Positions 1 through 12,259 of a stretch of DNA of 64,000 nt are shown here, one piece after another; positions within the stretch are counted from its first letter, which is position 1, and every line of letters starts with the position of its first letter. A program made the translations under genes and the position numbers. Source of the DNA: Agriotes lineatus (taxonomy: Eukaryota; Arthropoda; Insecta; Coleoptera; Elateridae); NCBI GenBank assembly GCA_940337035.1, contig OW679197.1, forward strand, positions 41,732,466-41,796,465. Direction: 5' to 3'. The notes beneath the pieces are model-generated. The model did not search any database. It was not told the origin of the DNA and saw only the letters and a list, made by a program, of their open reading frames with translations.

Positions 1-1396
1 TATAATATGCTGGAGGCACAACAAAACTGACACCGTATACTGTATGGATTCGTTGAAGCGGTTGAAACTTAAATATTGAGGAGGAACTTGAAAAATTATA
101 GAAGCTGAAAATTGGACATAACAAACGTAGGTACTTAATTACTGTTAAACAATATGCATCTTGTCTATTGAATTGTTTATATCGTGCTGTGGAGGTACGA
201 CGAAGTACTTAAAAGTGGGCATAAGCAGACAAAGACCAATGGTCAATGTTGCAAATATACCGAATATAGCTGGTAATAAGAAAAATAAATATTAAATGCG
301 TTCAGAAGCTGTAAACATTTCTGAAGAAGCATAAAATAAATTTAACATAATTACTAATGCCACTAAGCAAGACATATGTTGTGTTTTGCATTGACAATTT
401 CAACGTTACTTGCTAGAACAAAAAAGCAAGCGCAATTGATTTACATCATACGTTTCATAATATATTGTAATAAGAAACAGTAATGCCAATCTATATATTG
501 CAAAGAAAAAATGGCATAGAACGACGCATAAAAGAACATATACGTATGAGTAAAGAGCAGACACTTAACCTCTACCATAGAGGCATAGAAGAAGTCGACG
601 ATGACGATAAACGCTATTATTAAAATGGTAGTTTACTAATAAAAACCGTATGTCTTTAATTAAAATACACTAATATTTGCAGAATTACACGAGCATTTTG
701 AAAAAGTTTAAAAGTACTGCCCATGTATAAATAATTCTGCGCCGCAGTAAAACTGAAATATTTTCTAAATGTTTTGTTGTTATCTAAGTGAATACCCACA
801 CACAGCTCTGCACTTATTTACGGAACCAAGTATCGCAATTTCAAGGATGTTTGTTTATGTAATGAAGCTACCTATTCACACAATGCAAGATGCAAAACAC
901 ATATACTCGTATGTCTATCCCAATTCACTTGAAAGATACCCAGAAAAATGATTTCTTAATGCGCACGATATCATACAAAGTAGAAAGGTTTGAATCTACA
1001 TAAATTATTATGGCGTAATATACTACGAAATTATTAAAACCATACTGGTAATATCGTTTTTTAAAAATTCAAACAAACTTTTCTGTGCTAATTGGATTTT
1101 TTATAGTAAAATTTCAACAATGCTCAATTCATATAGTATCATAGAATGTAGAGGAAAGTAAATACCTAAAATTATTAAAGGCGATTTCTCTCCGTAATTA
1201 CCGTCACGTAGGTTTGGTAGTTCAAATTCTTTTATACTACGAATACGACAGATGTGTTTTACAAAACTTGGAGGCATTTAAAAAATGTTCTCCAAAAATA
1301 AGATTTTTTGCGTCCGATAGATAATCCGGAGACACATTGTATACAGGATGTTAAGTTAAAATTACCAACTATTCTATAATAAACAATAGTACGCAG
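1..1396. other. AT-rich non-coding stretch
   Basis: No exon, RNA gene or recognisable repeat seen. Open frames are short and have no family likeness. From about 1397 the text (cagagcttgatttaggg, then two G-rich blocks around 1411-1460) resembles the end of a hAT element, but no partner end was found. Confidence 0.5.
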
Positions 1397-1530
1397 AGCT
1401 TGATTTAGGGAAAGGGGCATTAGGAGACCGGCCCTTAAAAGGGCGGCAAATAAGCCCTTTGGAGGAAAAATTAAATAAAATGTTCATATGTTTGATTTAA
1501 TATACGAGAAATAGTAGATTATGCAATGAG

Positions 1531-1594
1531 GGAGAGAAATGCGTTATTTTGCTGAAGTACAGAAATTGCACTGAAGCAAAATAGCATTCTCTCC
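1531..1594. repeat. Short palindrome
   Basis: The ends GGAGAGAA and TTCTCTCC pair, and the inner blocks TTTTGCT and AGCAAAA continue the stem with small bulges. It lies in non-coding DNA, probably the relic of a small foldback element. Confidence 0.5.
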
Positions 1595-1640
1595 AAGTTG
1601 CATATACTATTTTTTTCACGTTGCAGGAAAATTTAAAACG

Positions 1641-1670
1641 AAAACCCGTTTTAAAAAAACGGGTTTTTTT
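1641..1670. repeat. Perfect small hairpin with A/T runs
   Basis: AAAACCCGTTTT is followed after a few A by AACGGGTTTTTTT. The shape imitates a bacterial terminator, but the surrounding DNA is eukaryotic, so I list it only as an inverted repeat. Confidence 0.5.
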
Positions 1671-1737
1671 TAAACGTCATTTATTGACATTTTAGTTACA
1701 ATTATTTTAAAATTAGTAGCCTATGGTAAATTTTAAA

Positions 1738-1885
1738 GTTGGTGGCACTGTAAGTCATTATGACAAGAGCTCACAATTATGTCAAATTCGAGGTTAGCAG
1801 GTTAGGTTTTGCGTCAGTTTGTGTCAAAACTCACGCAAAACCTAACCTGATAACCTCGAATTTGACATACTTGTTCTGTCAGTAA
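1738..1885. mobile_element. Foldback MITE, GTTGGTGGCACTG family, copy 1
   Basis: A near-palindrome. The left arm contains GTTGGTGGCACTG, TCGAGGTTAGCAGGTTAGG and TTTTGCGTCAG; the same blocks return in reverse complement on the right up to about 1870. The outer right end has decayed. Other copies lie at 24059-24280, 42549-42717, 51882-52046 and 55920-56020. No coding capacity; the mobilising transposase is unknown. Confidence 0.75.
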
Positions 1886-2559
1886 TAATGAAAACTCCCT
1901 AGGGAAATTTGTGTCTTATTTAGTCTCTAGGGAGTAAATATTTTACTTCTGTCACAATTTTGATGCTATAGAAACCGACTTCTACTCCCGGTCGTGGAAA
2001 AATTACTAAAGTACAACATTTTTTTTCTATAATAATTTTCAAGGTCAACTTTCTAGGGGATAAGTTGCATTCCTGGAGGGTCCCTAGTTTTAATAATGTT
2101 GGTACATAGATTTTTAGTTCTTTTCTTCCACTAAAAAAAATATTGTCATTTTGACAGATATGTCATAATTTAATATCGCTTCCTTCATTTTTGCATTTAA
2201 AATATTTCTTGGTTTTCCTTTTTTATCCGATTTTATTGATGATGATGATGATTCCATGTTAAAAAAAGAAATTTGTCAAGAGTTCAAATTAAGAAACTTT
2301 GACATTCAAAATTGACACATAACCATAATTTTGAAAAAGTTCTACCAACACGAGGTATAAAAATTTCCTAGCGTTTTAATCACATATCTACCAACATTGT
2401 AACACTTTGACAGTTATTATAGAAAAAAAACCTACTTTATATTTGTAATGTGTATCGATCAGTTTTGCAGAAACCTCAGATAATGTATTTGGAATTCTTC
2501 TGAGATTATTTTTTTTTGTATCATCAACTCAATATTGAAATAAAAGACCAAACCAAACT
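1886..2559. other. AT-rich non-coding stretch
   Basis: No gene recognised. A short GAT trinucleotide run sits near 2238. Nothing else stands out. Confidence 0.5.
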
Positions 2560-3245
2560 TAGAGGGAACAAGCCAGACACTTAATGAATGGTAGTACCAA
2601 CCTAAAACCAAATCTGGAACTGATAGTCAGCTTCATGCAGTGCTTGATTATCGATTTGTGTAACATTTCTTATTTAGTGGCGTATGCTCAAATTCTGAAA
2701 GAAATAAATCGAGTAAACAAGAAAATTCAAAAAAGGTATATAATTTTATCAAAATGTATTGAGTTATTAACACTAAAATGGAAATATTAACGAATGAGAC
2801 TGATCAGTGGATTAAAACTGCTGATCAATTAGCAGAAAGTGTTGGCGTAGAACTATGACAAAAAGCAGACTATCAAATAAGAAGAAAATTCTAGACGAAA
2901 GCAAGGCTGTTTTCCACAGAAGAAAACATTTTAATTCTTGAAAAAAAAAAGGAACGGGGAACAATGAGCGGTCTTGAGTTGAAAAAGCAAGCTGTTGACT
3001 TAGCTTTGAAGGATTCAGAAGATTTGAATGCGTTTGACTTCTACTGAGATCCAGGGTCTTGACAGAAGATGAATACCCTGGATTTATGTAATTTATCCGT
3101 AATAGACTCGATGGCTCCGTTTCCTAATGTATGTGACATTACCTACATCTGCAGGTTGCGAAAGAAGTTTTGGCAAACTGAAGTTAATTTAAAATTACCC
3201 ACGATCGAACATTGAAACGTGAATCTGGCATTCCTTGCCTCAATT
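2560..3245 (+). pseudogene. hAT-family transposase remnant
   Basis: The clearest part is 3147-3195, which reads in pieces as a hAT C-terminal dimerisation motif: TSAGCERSFGKLKLI, then after a stop NYPRSNIET. In intact hAT transposases this motif (A/C-ERSFSKLKLIK-N-LR-S) closes the protein and mediates dimer formation. Upstream, 2584-2790 is a 68-residue open stretch that could be the preceding helical region. Stops and shifts break the frame throughout, so this is a dead copy. No terminal inverted repeats or 8 bp duplication could be assigned. The family call rests on one motif. Confidence 0.6.
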
Positions 3246-3611
3246 GTTTATTTTAATGTTTAAATATGGCCGCGATTTGTCTTTGCATGCTTTTCCATTG
3301 TTAATTAAGTTTAATTATTGTAATCCACTGCGATAAAAACTGTACGGATGGCCCTGTTTTAGTGCGTAAATCGCTCAGTTAGGTGTGTGTGCAGCATTCG
3401 ATATGGCTTCAACAGCGGTCACGAAGAAGCTGAATTTAGTCGCAGGAGTGTCGAGCCCCATGGCACATGTTCAACGACTAAAAGTGTAAAATCGCCTACA
3501 GTGACCTAAATAAAGTGGCTGAAGTCGTGCAGTAAATAGAATTTACTACTTAATTGTTCGTGTGCAGCAAGCCAGTGTTTGCACTTCAAGTTACTGCTAG
3601 ATAACCGAATA

Positions 3612-3649
3612 TTTATAAAGTACGCATTTGCGACACCGCCAAGGTCAGT
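3612..3649 (+). promoter_or_regulatory. Candidate core promoter (TATA + initiator)
   Basis: TTTATAAAG lies at 3612-3620, and an arthropod-type initiator TCAGT lies at 3645-3649, placing the initiating A at 3647, 33 bases after the first T of TATA. The surrounding 500 bases are clearly richer in G, C and CpG than the neighbourhood. A strong splice donor follows at 3832. Chance cannot be excluded. Confidence 0.35.
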
Positions 3650-3831
3650 GACGTTATCCGCCAGACAGGCGAATCAGCGAGGGGGTTTCACTAAGTAACC
3701 GCTTGCCTGGAAAATTTCCATTAATCGGATCATTTAAGTTCGATTGCGTGGGCCAGTCCTTGGTAACGTGAGCTAGTTCAATCAGCTGCGCTGCAGTTCG
3801 CAGCCACGAGCTTAAGGTAGTCTAACACAAG
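3647..3831 (+). other. Candidate non-coding first exon
   Basis: This 185-base interval runs from the predicted initiator to a good donor (AAG, then GTATGT at 3832). It has no ATG at all, which suits a 5' untranslated exon, and its base composition differs from the AT-rich surroundings. No downstream coding exon on this strand was found in the window, so the partner exons, if real, may lie far away. This is inference from signals only. Confidence 0.25.
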
Positions 3832-6789
3832 GTATGTTTGCAGTCTGAGCGATAAGCGTTCGCACCATGCTGTGAAGAGATTTCGCTACCGGATAGGGAT
3901 GAGATTAATGGACAAATAAATGCGTACGCGAAATAGTTGTACAGGGAATTCAAATTGAGTTCCATGTAACAGCATGTATACAGGGTGATTCATAACTGGT
4001 TGAAAAATATGATACGGGTGAATCCTTGAGCCATAATAACAAGATTAAGCCAAACATATCTTAGTACAAAATTGTAACCATGACGACTTACAGCCCCTTA
4101 ATGATCAAGGCGAAAAAACATATTTAAATTTATTATTCAAGAATGCCGTGACACATAGTACCTACTTATATTTGGCATATGTGAATATTATTAAACAATA
4201 CACCCTCTTAATAGTTTGGAAATCGATACACAGGGGACGCTGCTGCAGCTGATGACGGCGATGGTTTTTTGCTGCAATATTATGCCTCAGCCTGTGTTAT
4301 TAATATGTTTAGAAATTACGATAGACCAATTTCATCTACAGATTTTTGTCTTTCATTTTTTATTTTAGTGTTTGTTTTCAAGATAAAACACTCCTAAAAC
4401 ATTATTTTATCCATGAATCCAATGTTTGTTATCGGCGTTATTGCCGACGTCTTTTTAATATATAAAAGTAAATTCATTTCAGATACGTATAGTTAGTTAT
4501 TCTGCTACTATTTCATTTGTAAATGCCAGTAGCAGCGAGCTATTGCGCGTTAATAATTCATTCGTATTTTAAACTGATGTGTTTAGGAATGGCCATTTAT
4601 TCTACCGGTTGTTGTGCATTCAAGGGGTTAATGTATCTAAATACGTTTATTTGTGTGACTAAAGTAGCTTTTATTGTGTATACTGTTTGAAGTTGATTAA
4701 GTACCCGAATTGCAGCTCAGCTCCCTGTTTTGGCAAATAGTGATACTTTTTCACCACGACTGAGAAAAAGACAAATTAAAAGTTTCATGATACTGAGCTA
4801 GCTCGACAAACAACAAGAGCAACTAATTTATAAAAACTAAGGCGTACGAGACGTCTCATTTAGTTTACCGCACCAACGCAGGGGCTATGAGAACCTTATT
4901 TCAAATAGCCCCAAGAAAAACCGGTGCTATAAATAGTATGATGAACCGATTGTCTAGATCCAGCATTGAGCAGCTCTATAAACCCAATAAGTTTGAAAGC
5001 ATTCGGCAGATGAATTTTTCAAAATTCTAAAATAAAAACTCTTAATATTTCAAGAATTTGTTTACAATTTGTATACCTAAAGCTCATTTTGCCAAATTTG
5101 AGTTACGTTGCAAGAGTTATAATTCTGTTTGGGTTGCTTTATAAAATTTTAGAACTAACTCGAAGTACTCTCCAAGATTGCACACAAAAAATGATAATAC
5201 CCGTATATAATACTAACATTTAAGATAGAATTCTTATAAGATAGTATTTAACCGATTATTTAACCGATGGCCAAAGAAATATTGATTTGATGTTCAAATA
5301 TTTCGCTTTTACCACCAAAGATATTTGAGCACCAAGATTTTAGCCCCAAATTATTCATAAATGATATCCAGGTACGGCCTTAGCGTATGAGGGTGCGCAA
5401 AAATCATAGCCAAATTTTAAATATTCCAAGTACCTCGTAATCGCAGTCTATTTATGTCTTGCTAGTAGATTATTGTTTCCTAATAACTAGGATACAATGC
5501 ATATTATGGGATACATAATACCCTGGAGGGCATTATGTTTTATTATAGTACCTACGTGAATGGTTAGAAATTACAAGCGTCAAATTTCTGATCAAGCACA
5601 TACCTCGATGTGTCGATGTGTCCACAGCGATAAAATTATTATTTAAATTATTACGACGCACTAGCAAGACAAAATGTTGCATGCACTACGGGAATTACTT
5701 GATGTTCATACTCTCGGCCGACTTTCAAACCCTCGAGCGGACATAAACATCTTCATAATGCCCTTGGTACATAAATAACTATTATAGTCACTTTTTCTCG
5801 TATCCCGTAAGTTTTGGTCACATAATTTACGCGATTGATTTCCTTAAAACATACTAAATTGGCAAAGTTTGTTTTAGGTCGTGTGGCTGCCTTTTTAAAC
5901 TAACAGCTACCTACTGAATAAAGTTGTATTTTTTTCCTAACCAAAATATTAGCCATACTAACAACCATAGATTACACCAACCTCCAGATTTCGCACCAAC
6001 TAGAAAAATTCCTAGAGCCTTCCCTGATGATACCCAAAACATAGAGTTAAAAGCACTAAATCAAGATTAATTTACTTGACAGTTTATGAATAATTGTAAA
6101 AGTTAAGTCATTGTGATATTGGAACTCTTAATTTACTTATTGTAAGAAGCCAATTAATTAACTATAGTATAGTAGAATTAACTGCTTATGCTAAAGTAAT
6201 AAATTGACAAATGTATTGAAACATTTTATTCAATAAATTAATTCAAACGTCCCTGGATGTGTAGTACTTTTAAGTTCCAGAAAGTAAAAGTATTTCGCGT
6301 CCCGATATGAAAATGGATCACTTCGCCCATTGAACACAAAATGAAAATGTAACATTTTTTTGACAGTTTAAAAAATCCCACGAATTAGAAGTAAAATCAT
6401 ATGAAATACCCTAGACATTATATTACTACTAAATACTAAAGATGTATGTATATGTTTTCTATTATTTGTGAAATAAATTGATATTGATAATGTTTGCCAC
6501 TTCATCTAAATGCTTATTTATTATTTTGGGTGTACTTTTACTAGGTGTGGTACCTATTTAATACTTCTGGTGACAAAAGTACATATGTATTTTACTGTTT
6601 AAAAAATATGTTTGTTGCTCGGCAAAGATATTCGTGGTATTCTGGTAATAGCATACTGATGCTCATTTATTATTTTTGGTGACGAAGTATTATTCTGGCG
6701 CCCAATAATTTAATTACCACAAAGAATTGATGCTCAAAAATTATTTTGGTCCTCATTTAAATTATTCCCGTTCTTATATACTGCGAAAG
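3832..6789. other. Long AT-rich non-coding stretch
   Basis: I see no coding signal. At 3978 the text TACAGGGTGATTCATAA opens like the end of a mariner-type repeat; related ends occur near 12985 and 17550 (inside the inverted arms), 31457 and 61897. No second end was found nearby. Otherwise unremarkable. Confidence 0.5.
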
Positions 6790-7570
6790 TAGCAGCGTTG
6801 TCAATAAAAGGTTGGATATTAATGATATTATACAGTAGATATCGGTTATAACAACATCGGATATAATAATATATCGGTTATTAAAGCGAAAATGTAATGT
6901 CGGGGCCAGAGTCAATATTAAATACATTGTGATACAGTTTATTTCGACATCGGATATTGTGACCAAACTGATATAGCAACGGGCTGAAATTTGGTACACT
7001 ATCGTATATAACGACGAGCAGTGTAAATTTTTCGTGATACTTCTATTTAGTTGTTAACGCATCCTCGAACTACGAGCAGGTAAAAAATCGGCATGTCAAA
7101 ACATCGCAGAGTTAAATATTTCTATAGATATACATACTAGGAATTTGATGTAAGTACAGTATACCTAATACATATTTGGTAGTAAACTTGCACATTTTTG
7201 TGCGAATAAAACATATTTTTCTTCAATCGGAATAAACACAAAATTAGTAACTTTACTGTTACGTTACATTACGTTTTTAGGTGGAGGGCGGATTTTTTGG
7301 CCTAGGCCGAAAAGTTATTTCGGTACTGTTAGATGGAAACATTTGCATCATCGTATTCCTTGTTTTCTAGCAACGACTATAACATATTGAAATCATGTAT
7401 TATACGGCTGCAAACACAACGGGATAGCATAATTTTTCATCCGGTTGGAGAAAAACGTTGCCTTTCTTTATTATAGCCTGTTTGTTTATAGCGACGTACG
7501 GATATAACGACTGCATTCTTCCAGTCCCTTGGCTGTTATTATAAACGATATCTAATGTATATTGCAAATC
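6790..7570. mobile_element. Decayed DNA transposon with ATAACGAC-type subterminal repeats
   Basis: Motifs such as CGGATATAATA, CGGTTATAACA, TATAACGAC and CGGATATAACGAC recur at both edges of the interval, in the manner of subterminal repeats of pogo/Tigger-like elements. No transposase frame survives. The extent and class are uncertain. Confidence 0.35.
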
Positions 7571-8884
7571 TGTCCTGTTTTGTACAGAAACGACATGGCT
7601 TCATTGGTTGTAATTATTAAAGCATCTGCCAATATGTCAAACAGCACCAGTTCACAACTAAAAACCATAAAAATATGGTATAGTATACGTCCTACCTTTT
7701 ATTGGTAACGATAGTACATGTTCAATCCTATATTTTAAAGGAACTAATTAAAAGTATGTGATCAGTTTTCGAAAAATAATGCTTCAAAATATTGTATAGT
7801 ACGTATTTTTAAAACTAGAGCTTTCCGAAAAACTGGTCCGCGATATTCTATTTTGGAATAGCAAGCTTAACATTTTATAATATTTTTCCATAAAAGCCTA
7901 AGACAAGAAACCCGCCGTGTATTTGTCAAATCTTTAGATGTAAAATTTGAATAGTAATCGGCCAATGCTTTAGGTTGTAGATGGTGTGCACGCACCCACC
8001 CACGTACAGACAGGTATGTTTATAAAAAATGTTTTTGAAATTCTTGCTCCTCCAAACGCATATTTCCACAATGTTGAATTTTTGCACAATACTTCTCCAT
8101 ATTGGTAGTATGAGAAAATAAAAATGGAAAACAATGCAACAGAGAATGTTTGTACACTTCACTCTGAAAGCATCGGTATGGAGAATAAGAAAATTTCGTT
8201 ATATTCTACCTAACCGGTCTAGCGCTTTAACTTAAACCGTAAAAGTAAAATGTGTTTTATATACGCCGGTTGTAACTAATCTTTGTCTTAATCAAAATAT
8301 CTCTCCTTAACTTTTTTTTATTCAAATATATTCACTTATTCTGCTATTTTCAACTACTACTATTTTAATACTGATATCGAAGACTGTAGGTACACTGTAC
8401 CATAGCTATCGAGCTGCTCTGTATACCAAGTAGGATGAGAAATAAAACCAAAACCAAACGCCCACAGTGTACAACTTCTATCGAAATCTCACGCTACTCA
8501 GTCACGTGTTATTGTTTTGAATTCTAGAGCGCCAAGTCAGAATCATAAGTACCGACTGTCATTCAAAACTAGGTTTACAAGCGAGATAACATTTCACAAA
8601 CCAACAATATTGGTCAACATTTGCGTCGCTGTTTATAATCCTCATCTCATTAATAAATTACAGACGACGAAGTAACCTTGATTGGGTAGATGCAATCTAC
8701 TGCTAAATAAACGATTTTAAGCGGAAGTGAGACAGCGCTAGCACAGGTATTTTACCGAAAATAATGAGATAACTAATTCGTACGCCTTATGCAATCAATA
8801 AAAAAAGTCTTACCAAACTTCAATGCATGGAAGTCGGCCTTCGGATTACTATCAGCGCTTATCAGGTCCAAACAACGGCTTCGG
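7571..8884. other. AT-rich non-coding stretch
   Basis: No gene, RNA gene or clear repeat recognised. Confidence 0.5.
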
Positions 8885-9060
8885 TATAAATAGAAGCGTG
8901 ACGTTCAATCGATAAAAAATGCGAATTTACATTCGCACCTTGACGATGACAAAGCCGCGAACAGCAGGTGGTGTTCTAGGACTAGGACTAGCAGAACCAC
9001 TCAAAATCGTCGCCAGCACAAGACTGAAGCTCCCGCTCTTCTGCGCCCACGTGACCCATG
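8885..9060 (+). promoter_or_regulatory. Weak promoter candidate with short frame
   Basis: TATAAATAG at 8885 stands at the edge of a GC-richer island (8860-9060). An ATG at 8919 opens a 56-codon frame without family likeness ending near 9090. No good initiator is seen at the expected distance, so support is thin; a chance TATA is quite possible. Confidence 0.2.
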
Positions 9061-9454
9061 TAATAGTCCATTGTTGTGATTGTTGCGCTTGAGCAGCGCG
9101 GATTCATTTCATTGTTGTAGGTACTAATTGCGCACTAAACGTAGTAAGCATTGTATAGCAACTCCACCATTCAGCAAGCCAAACAACAATTTAAATTTAT
9201 TTAAATGATCTGCAAACGAACTACAGTTAGGGTTGGCACCTGATGAGGAGTAAATTCTGGGAGGCGTAACAGAATAAAGTGACCATTCATTCCGAATTTT
9301 GCGGGACAGTCCCGGATTTGACCAACGCGTTCCGCGAAAGTATCCGTTTCGGAAAAGGAATTTTCTCATCAACTAGGATTTATATAAATGTAAACGAAAA
9401 CGGAAATACATTCGATCAGTGCTTTATTATTATCAACTTATCAGAGAACGTTCT

Positions 9455-9720
9455 TCTTGATAACAGTTCCTGCATCTTCTCACACTCAAAACGCACTTTG
9501 CAAAATGTAAATATCTCCTTTCGTATACGGGGGAGGTTCGATAATATGAAAATGGCTCAAGAATAAAATACTCATTTCTGTAAATACACAAAAATATTAT
9601 TTCATAAATTTGTTTAGTATTGAAAGGATATGTCAAAATACGGGTCACGGCACTTACTTCCAAAATATATTTTTACTGGTTTTCCATACTTTTTTCTTAC
9701 CACTCTGTGTACTACGAAAA
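9455..9720. repeat. Diverged fragment of the inverted-arm repeat
   Basis: Blocks such as GCATCTTCTCA, GCACT..GCAAAAT and ATATGAAAATG.C.CAAGAATAAAA match 17350-17440 in arm B (and, reversed, 13080-13190 in arm A). It ends near 9720 with CCACTCTGTGTA, also present within the arms. It is therefore a third, older and partial copy. Confidence 0.5.
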
Positions 9721-10220
9721 ATAGGATATTCCAAAGTTAACTTCTTACCGTAAGTATACGATAAGGATGTTCGCGGTCGAACTTGAGTTTAGCTCACCTA
9801 GCAACCAGAAAGTTACGTTAATCGAAATTAATGTTAGAAACATCATTTATTATGTCTAACATAAGAAAACAAATTGTACATACATACATACATACTTTTC
9901 TGACTCCACGTTGGGGCTCCTATATTTTGTTATAATTGACTCTGTTTATAATAGTCTTTACGTATGTAAATGGTTTTATGTTATAACAATAATTATTATT
10001 CTTTAGCTATTACGTCTGGATTTTACTATACTTTAGTTTATTTTCAATCAATTCTCTTTTAAAATGAATTTAAGTAACTCATTTACCCTTTTATAAATTA
10101 TGAATGATCAATATTATTAAATATCTCTAGCTCCGGTAAAAAACATCTACTCTTAACTGAAAACCCAGGTCGGATTCGCTCATAATCAAGACTGCTTTTA
10201 TTTCTGAAAATTCATTTTAT
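9721..10220. other. AT-rich non-coding stretch
   Basis: A short CATA run sits at about 9880. Nothing else recognised. Confidence 0.5.
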
Positions 10221-11233
10221 TAATTTCGTGGCAACTTAAACGTCTGTCACTGTCACTTTAAATTATGCAAGTGCACAATCAATTACAAATACCTCCCCGT
10301 TACATTACTTGTCATTCCACAAATATCAAATAGTAAGTACTCCCCTCTTTAAAATTACCTCACTTCACTCTTTCTATATTTTTCTTTCAGTTTTTACATA
10401 AATACCTTGTGCCTGTCACCTGTCCATGAACCACGATACTCTCTATTACCAAGCCAAATGCATCCGGTAGTCTCACAGAAATCTCCCAACGTTCAGACAA
10501 ATCCCAGTACGAACTCAACCAAACACCAGGAACCGCAAATACTTCCCAGCCAAACACGACAAAGCACCTTCCACTTTTCTCTAACAGAACTGCCAAAAAC
10601 TGATCAACAACTAACTCCTTCCACGTCTTCCTTCCAAAATTCTCAAGCCACCGATGACCTAGTATCACAAACCTCGACTAGATGCAAGTTACAAGATGTC
10701 ACCTCAACAACAAGCTGCAGCAGATGAAAATCCTATCCACACCACAAGACGCTCACTCTGCTAAAAAACTCGACGTAAACCACTTCCAGAAAAACCATTC
10801 CCTGCTATCCAATTCATATGATGTAATTGACTGACAATAAACTTAGTTCTACATCCAATTCCAGAAATTGCTTTTGTAGATTGTAACTGTATTACATATG
10901 GCACTCTCACCACATCTATTTTCTTCCTCATTACCATCTCTAATATCTTTAAATCTTTTAAAACTTTATTTTAATTCTCTCTTCGCAAATTTTAGTTTAA
11001 TTCGCAACCCTTTACATTCCAAACAGATTAAAACTTTTTATAAAGGGTTTATTTTAGAAATTTAACCGTTTACAAAGGTATTACATGTTTTTTGTACCAA
11101 ATTATGTTACATACTGATAAATATTATTATCTCCTTAGTGATCTTGTTTTGCATATATTTTGAAGTCCAACGCTATATCATCTGTATCATATTTATTTAA
11201 AACCCACTATGTTGAATGATATTCCTCGAATAG

Positions 11234-12079
11234 ACCGGGGGACCGTTATTATTTTTAATCTATGTTAACGATTTGCCTAATGCCATCCCAGTTTTCACGA
11301 CTTTATTTGCAGACGATACGACCTTTGCAAACCACGTAGAAGATGAAACTCTAGTCAATCAGTTACAAACCAACATTATCAACCAAGCCTCAGATTGGTT
11401 CCAGGCAAATAAGCTTTGTTTAAACCAAAATAAAACTACCACTTTACTATTTTCAAATAAACAAAATATCTGTGAAACCGTCAAATTTTTAGGCCTTACC
11501 TTGGATAACAAACTAACTTGGCAAGCACATGTTGACAATCTTTCAATTAAGTTATCAAGAACAATTTATGTAATTAGACAAATAAAAAATCGAGTAAACT
11601 TAGATGCTGCCATTACTGCATACCACGCATTATTTCATAGTGTAATGACGTACGGTCTAATAAACTGGGGTACCTCTACACATATTAAAAAAATTTTCAT
11701 TGTACAAAAAAGAGCCTTGAGAGTGTTGGCGGGAGCGAGCCAGTTAGACAGTTGTAAACCATTGTTTAAAAAATATAACATATTAACGCTACCGTCAGCA
11801 ATACTATATTGTAATCTATTATACATAAAAGAACATTATGGCGATTATACAAAAAACGGCGATGCCCATGGTTACGACACTCGCAGTCGAGGCGATATAC
11901 AGGTTCCGCAGCAGAGACTAACGTCCACTAAACGAAATAATTTCGGAATAGGATTATTTAATTCGCTTCCTAGTACTCTCAAAAATGCCCCAACAAAACT
12001 CTTCAAAGTTAAGCTTAAAAAACATCTTCTGGCCAATGTCTACTATGAACTTTCCGATTTCAGATTTGTTGAAAATTAA
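11234..12079 (+). CDS. Partial LINE reverse transcriptase, C-terminal part
   Basis: The frame is open from the insertion junction to the stop at 12079 (281 codons, no internal stop). It begins in the palm just before LIYVNDLP, then shows the catalytic motif FADDT (the two Asp that bind metal; the common form is YADD), followed by FLGLTLDNKLTWQAHV, the helical thumb, and a C-terminal tail with YDTRSRGD and FNSLPSTLKNAPT blocks usual in CR1/jockey-like elements. The endonuclease domain and the first part of the polymerase are missing, so it cannot move by itself. There is no natural start codon in the fragment. Confidence 0.88.
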   Translation, partial: TGGPLLFLIYVNDLPNAIPVFTTLFADDTTFANHVEDETLVNQLQTNIINQASDWFQANKLCLNQNKTTTLLFSNKQNICETVKFLGLTLDNKLTWQAHVDNLSIKLSRTIYVIRQIKNRVNLDAAITAYHALFHSVMTYGLINWGTSTHIKKIFIVQKRALRVLAGASQLDSCKPLFKKYNILTLPSAILYCNLLYIKEHYGDYTKNGDAHGYDTRSRGDIQVPQQRLTSTKRNNFGIGLFNSLPSTLKNAPTKLFKVKLKKHLLANVYYELSDFRFVEN

Positions 12080-12259
12080 GACCGTCTTGTTTTATTGACT
12101 TTAGTATTTTTGTTGTTACTGTATTTATCTGTAGTTGACTATTTCTGTAAATGCATTGTATTTTATATTTTTATATTTTTATATTTAAACTGGAATTGTG
12201 ACATATCTAAGCACCACGGTGTATATTATGATGAATAAAAATACAATACAATACAATAC
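11234..12259 (+). mobile_element. 5'-truncated non-LTR retrotransposon (LINE, CR1/jockey-like)
   Basis: The insertion lies in arm A between copies of AATAG (11229-11233 and 12260-12264), and arm B at 18292-18296 shows the empty site with a single copy. It starts inside the reverse transcriptase coding region, runs through the end of the frame, a 3' untranslated tail, and ends in tandem AATAC-type pentamers from about 12237. Truncation at the 5' end, a short target duplication and a microsatellite tail are typical of target-primed reverse transcription. The intact remaining frame suggests a recent insertion. Confidence 0.9.

Noticed and set aside
1641..1670. Rho-independent terminator look-alike
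   Set aside because: Eukaryotic context; just a hairpin with T run.
1790..1855. AACCTAACCT / AGGTTAGG words as insect telomeric repeat (TTAGG)
   Set aside because: They occur once per arm inside a foldback MITE and never in tandem.
8919..9090. 56-codon frame after a TATA-like word as a gene
   Set aside because: No initiator at the right distance, no family likeness, no splice context; kept only as a weak promoter note.
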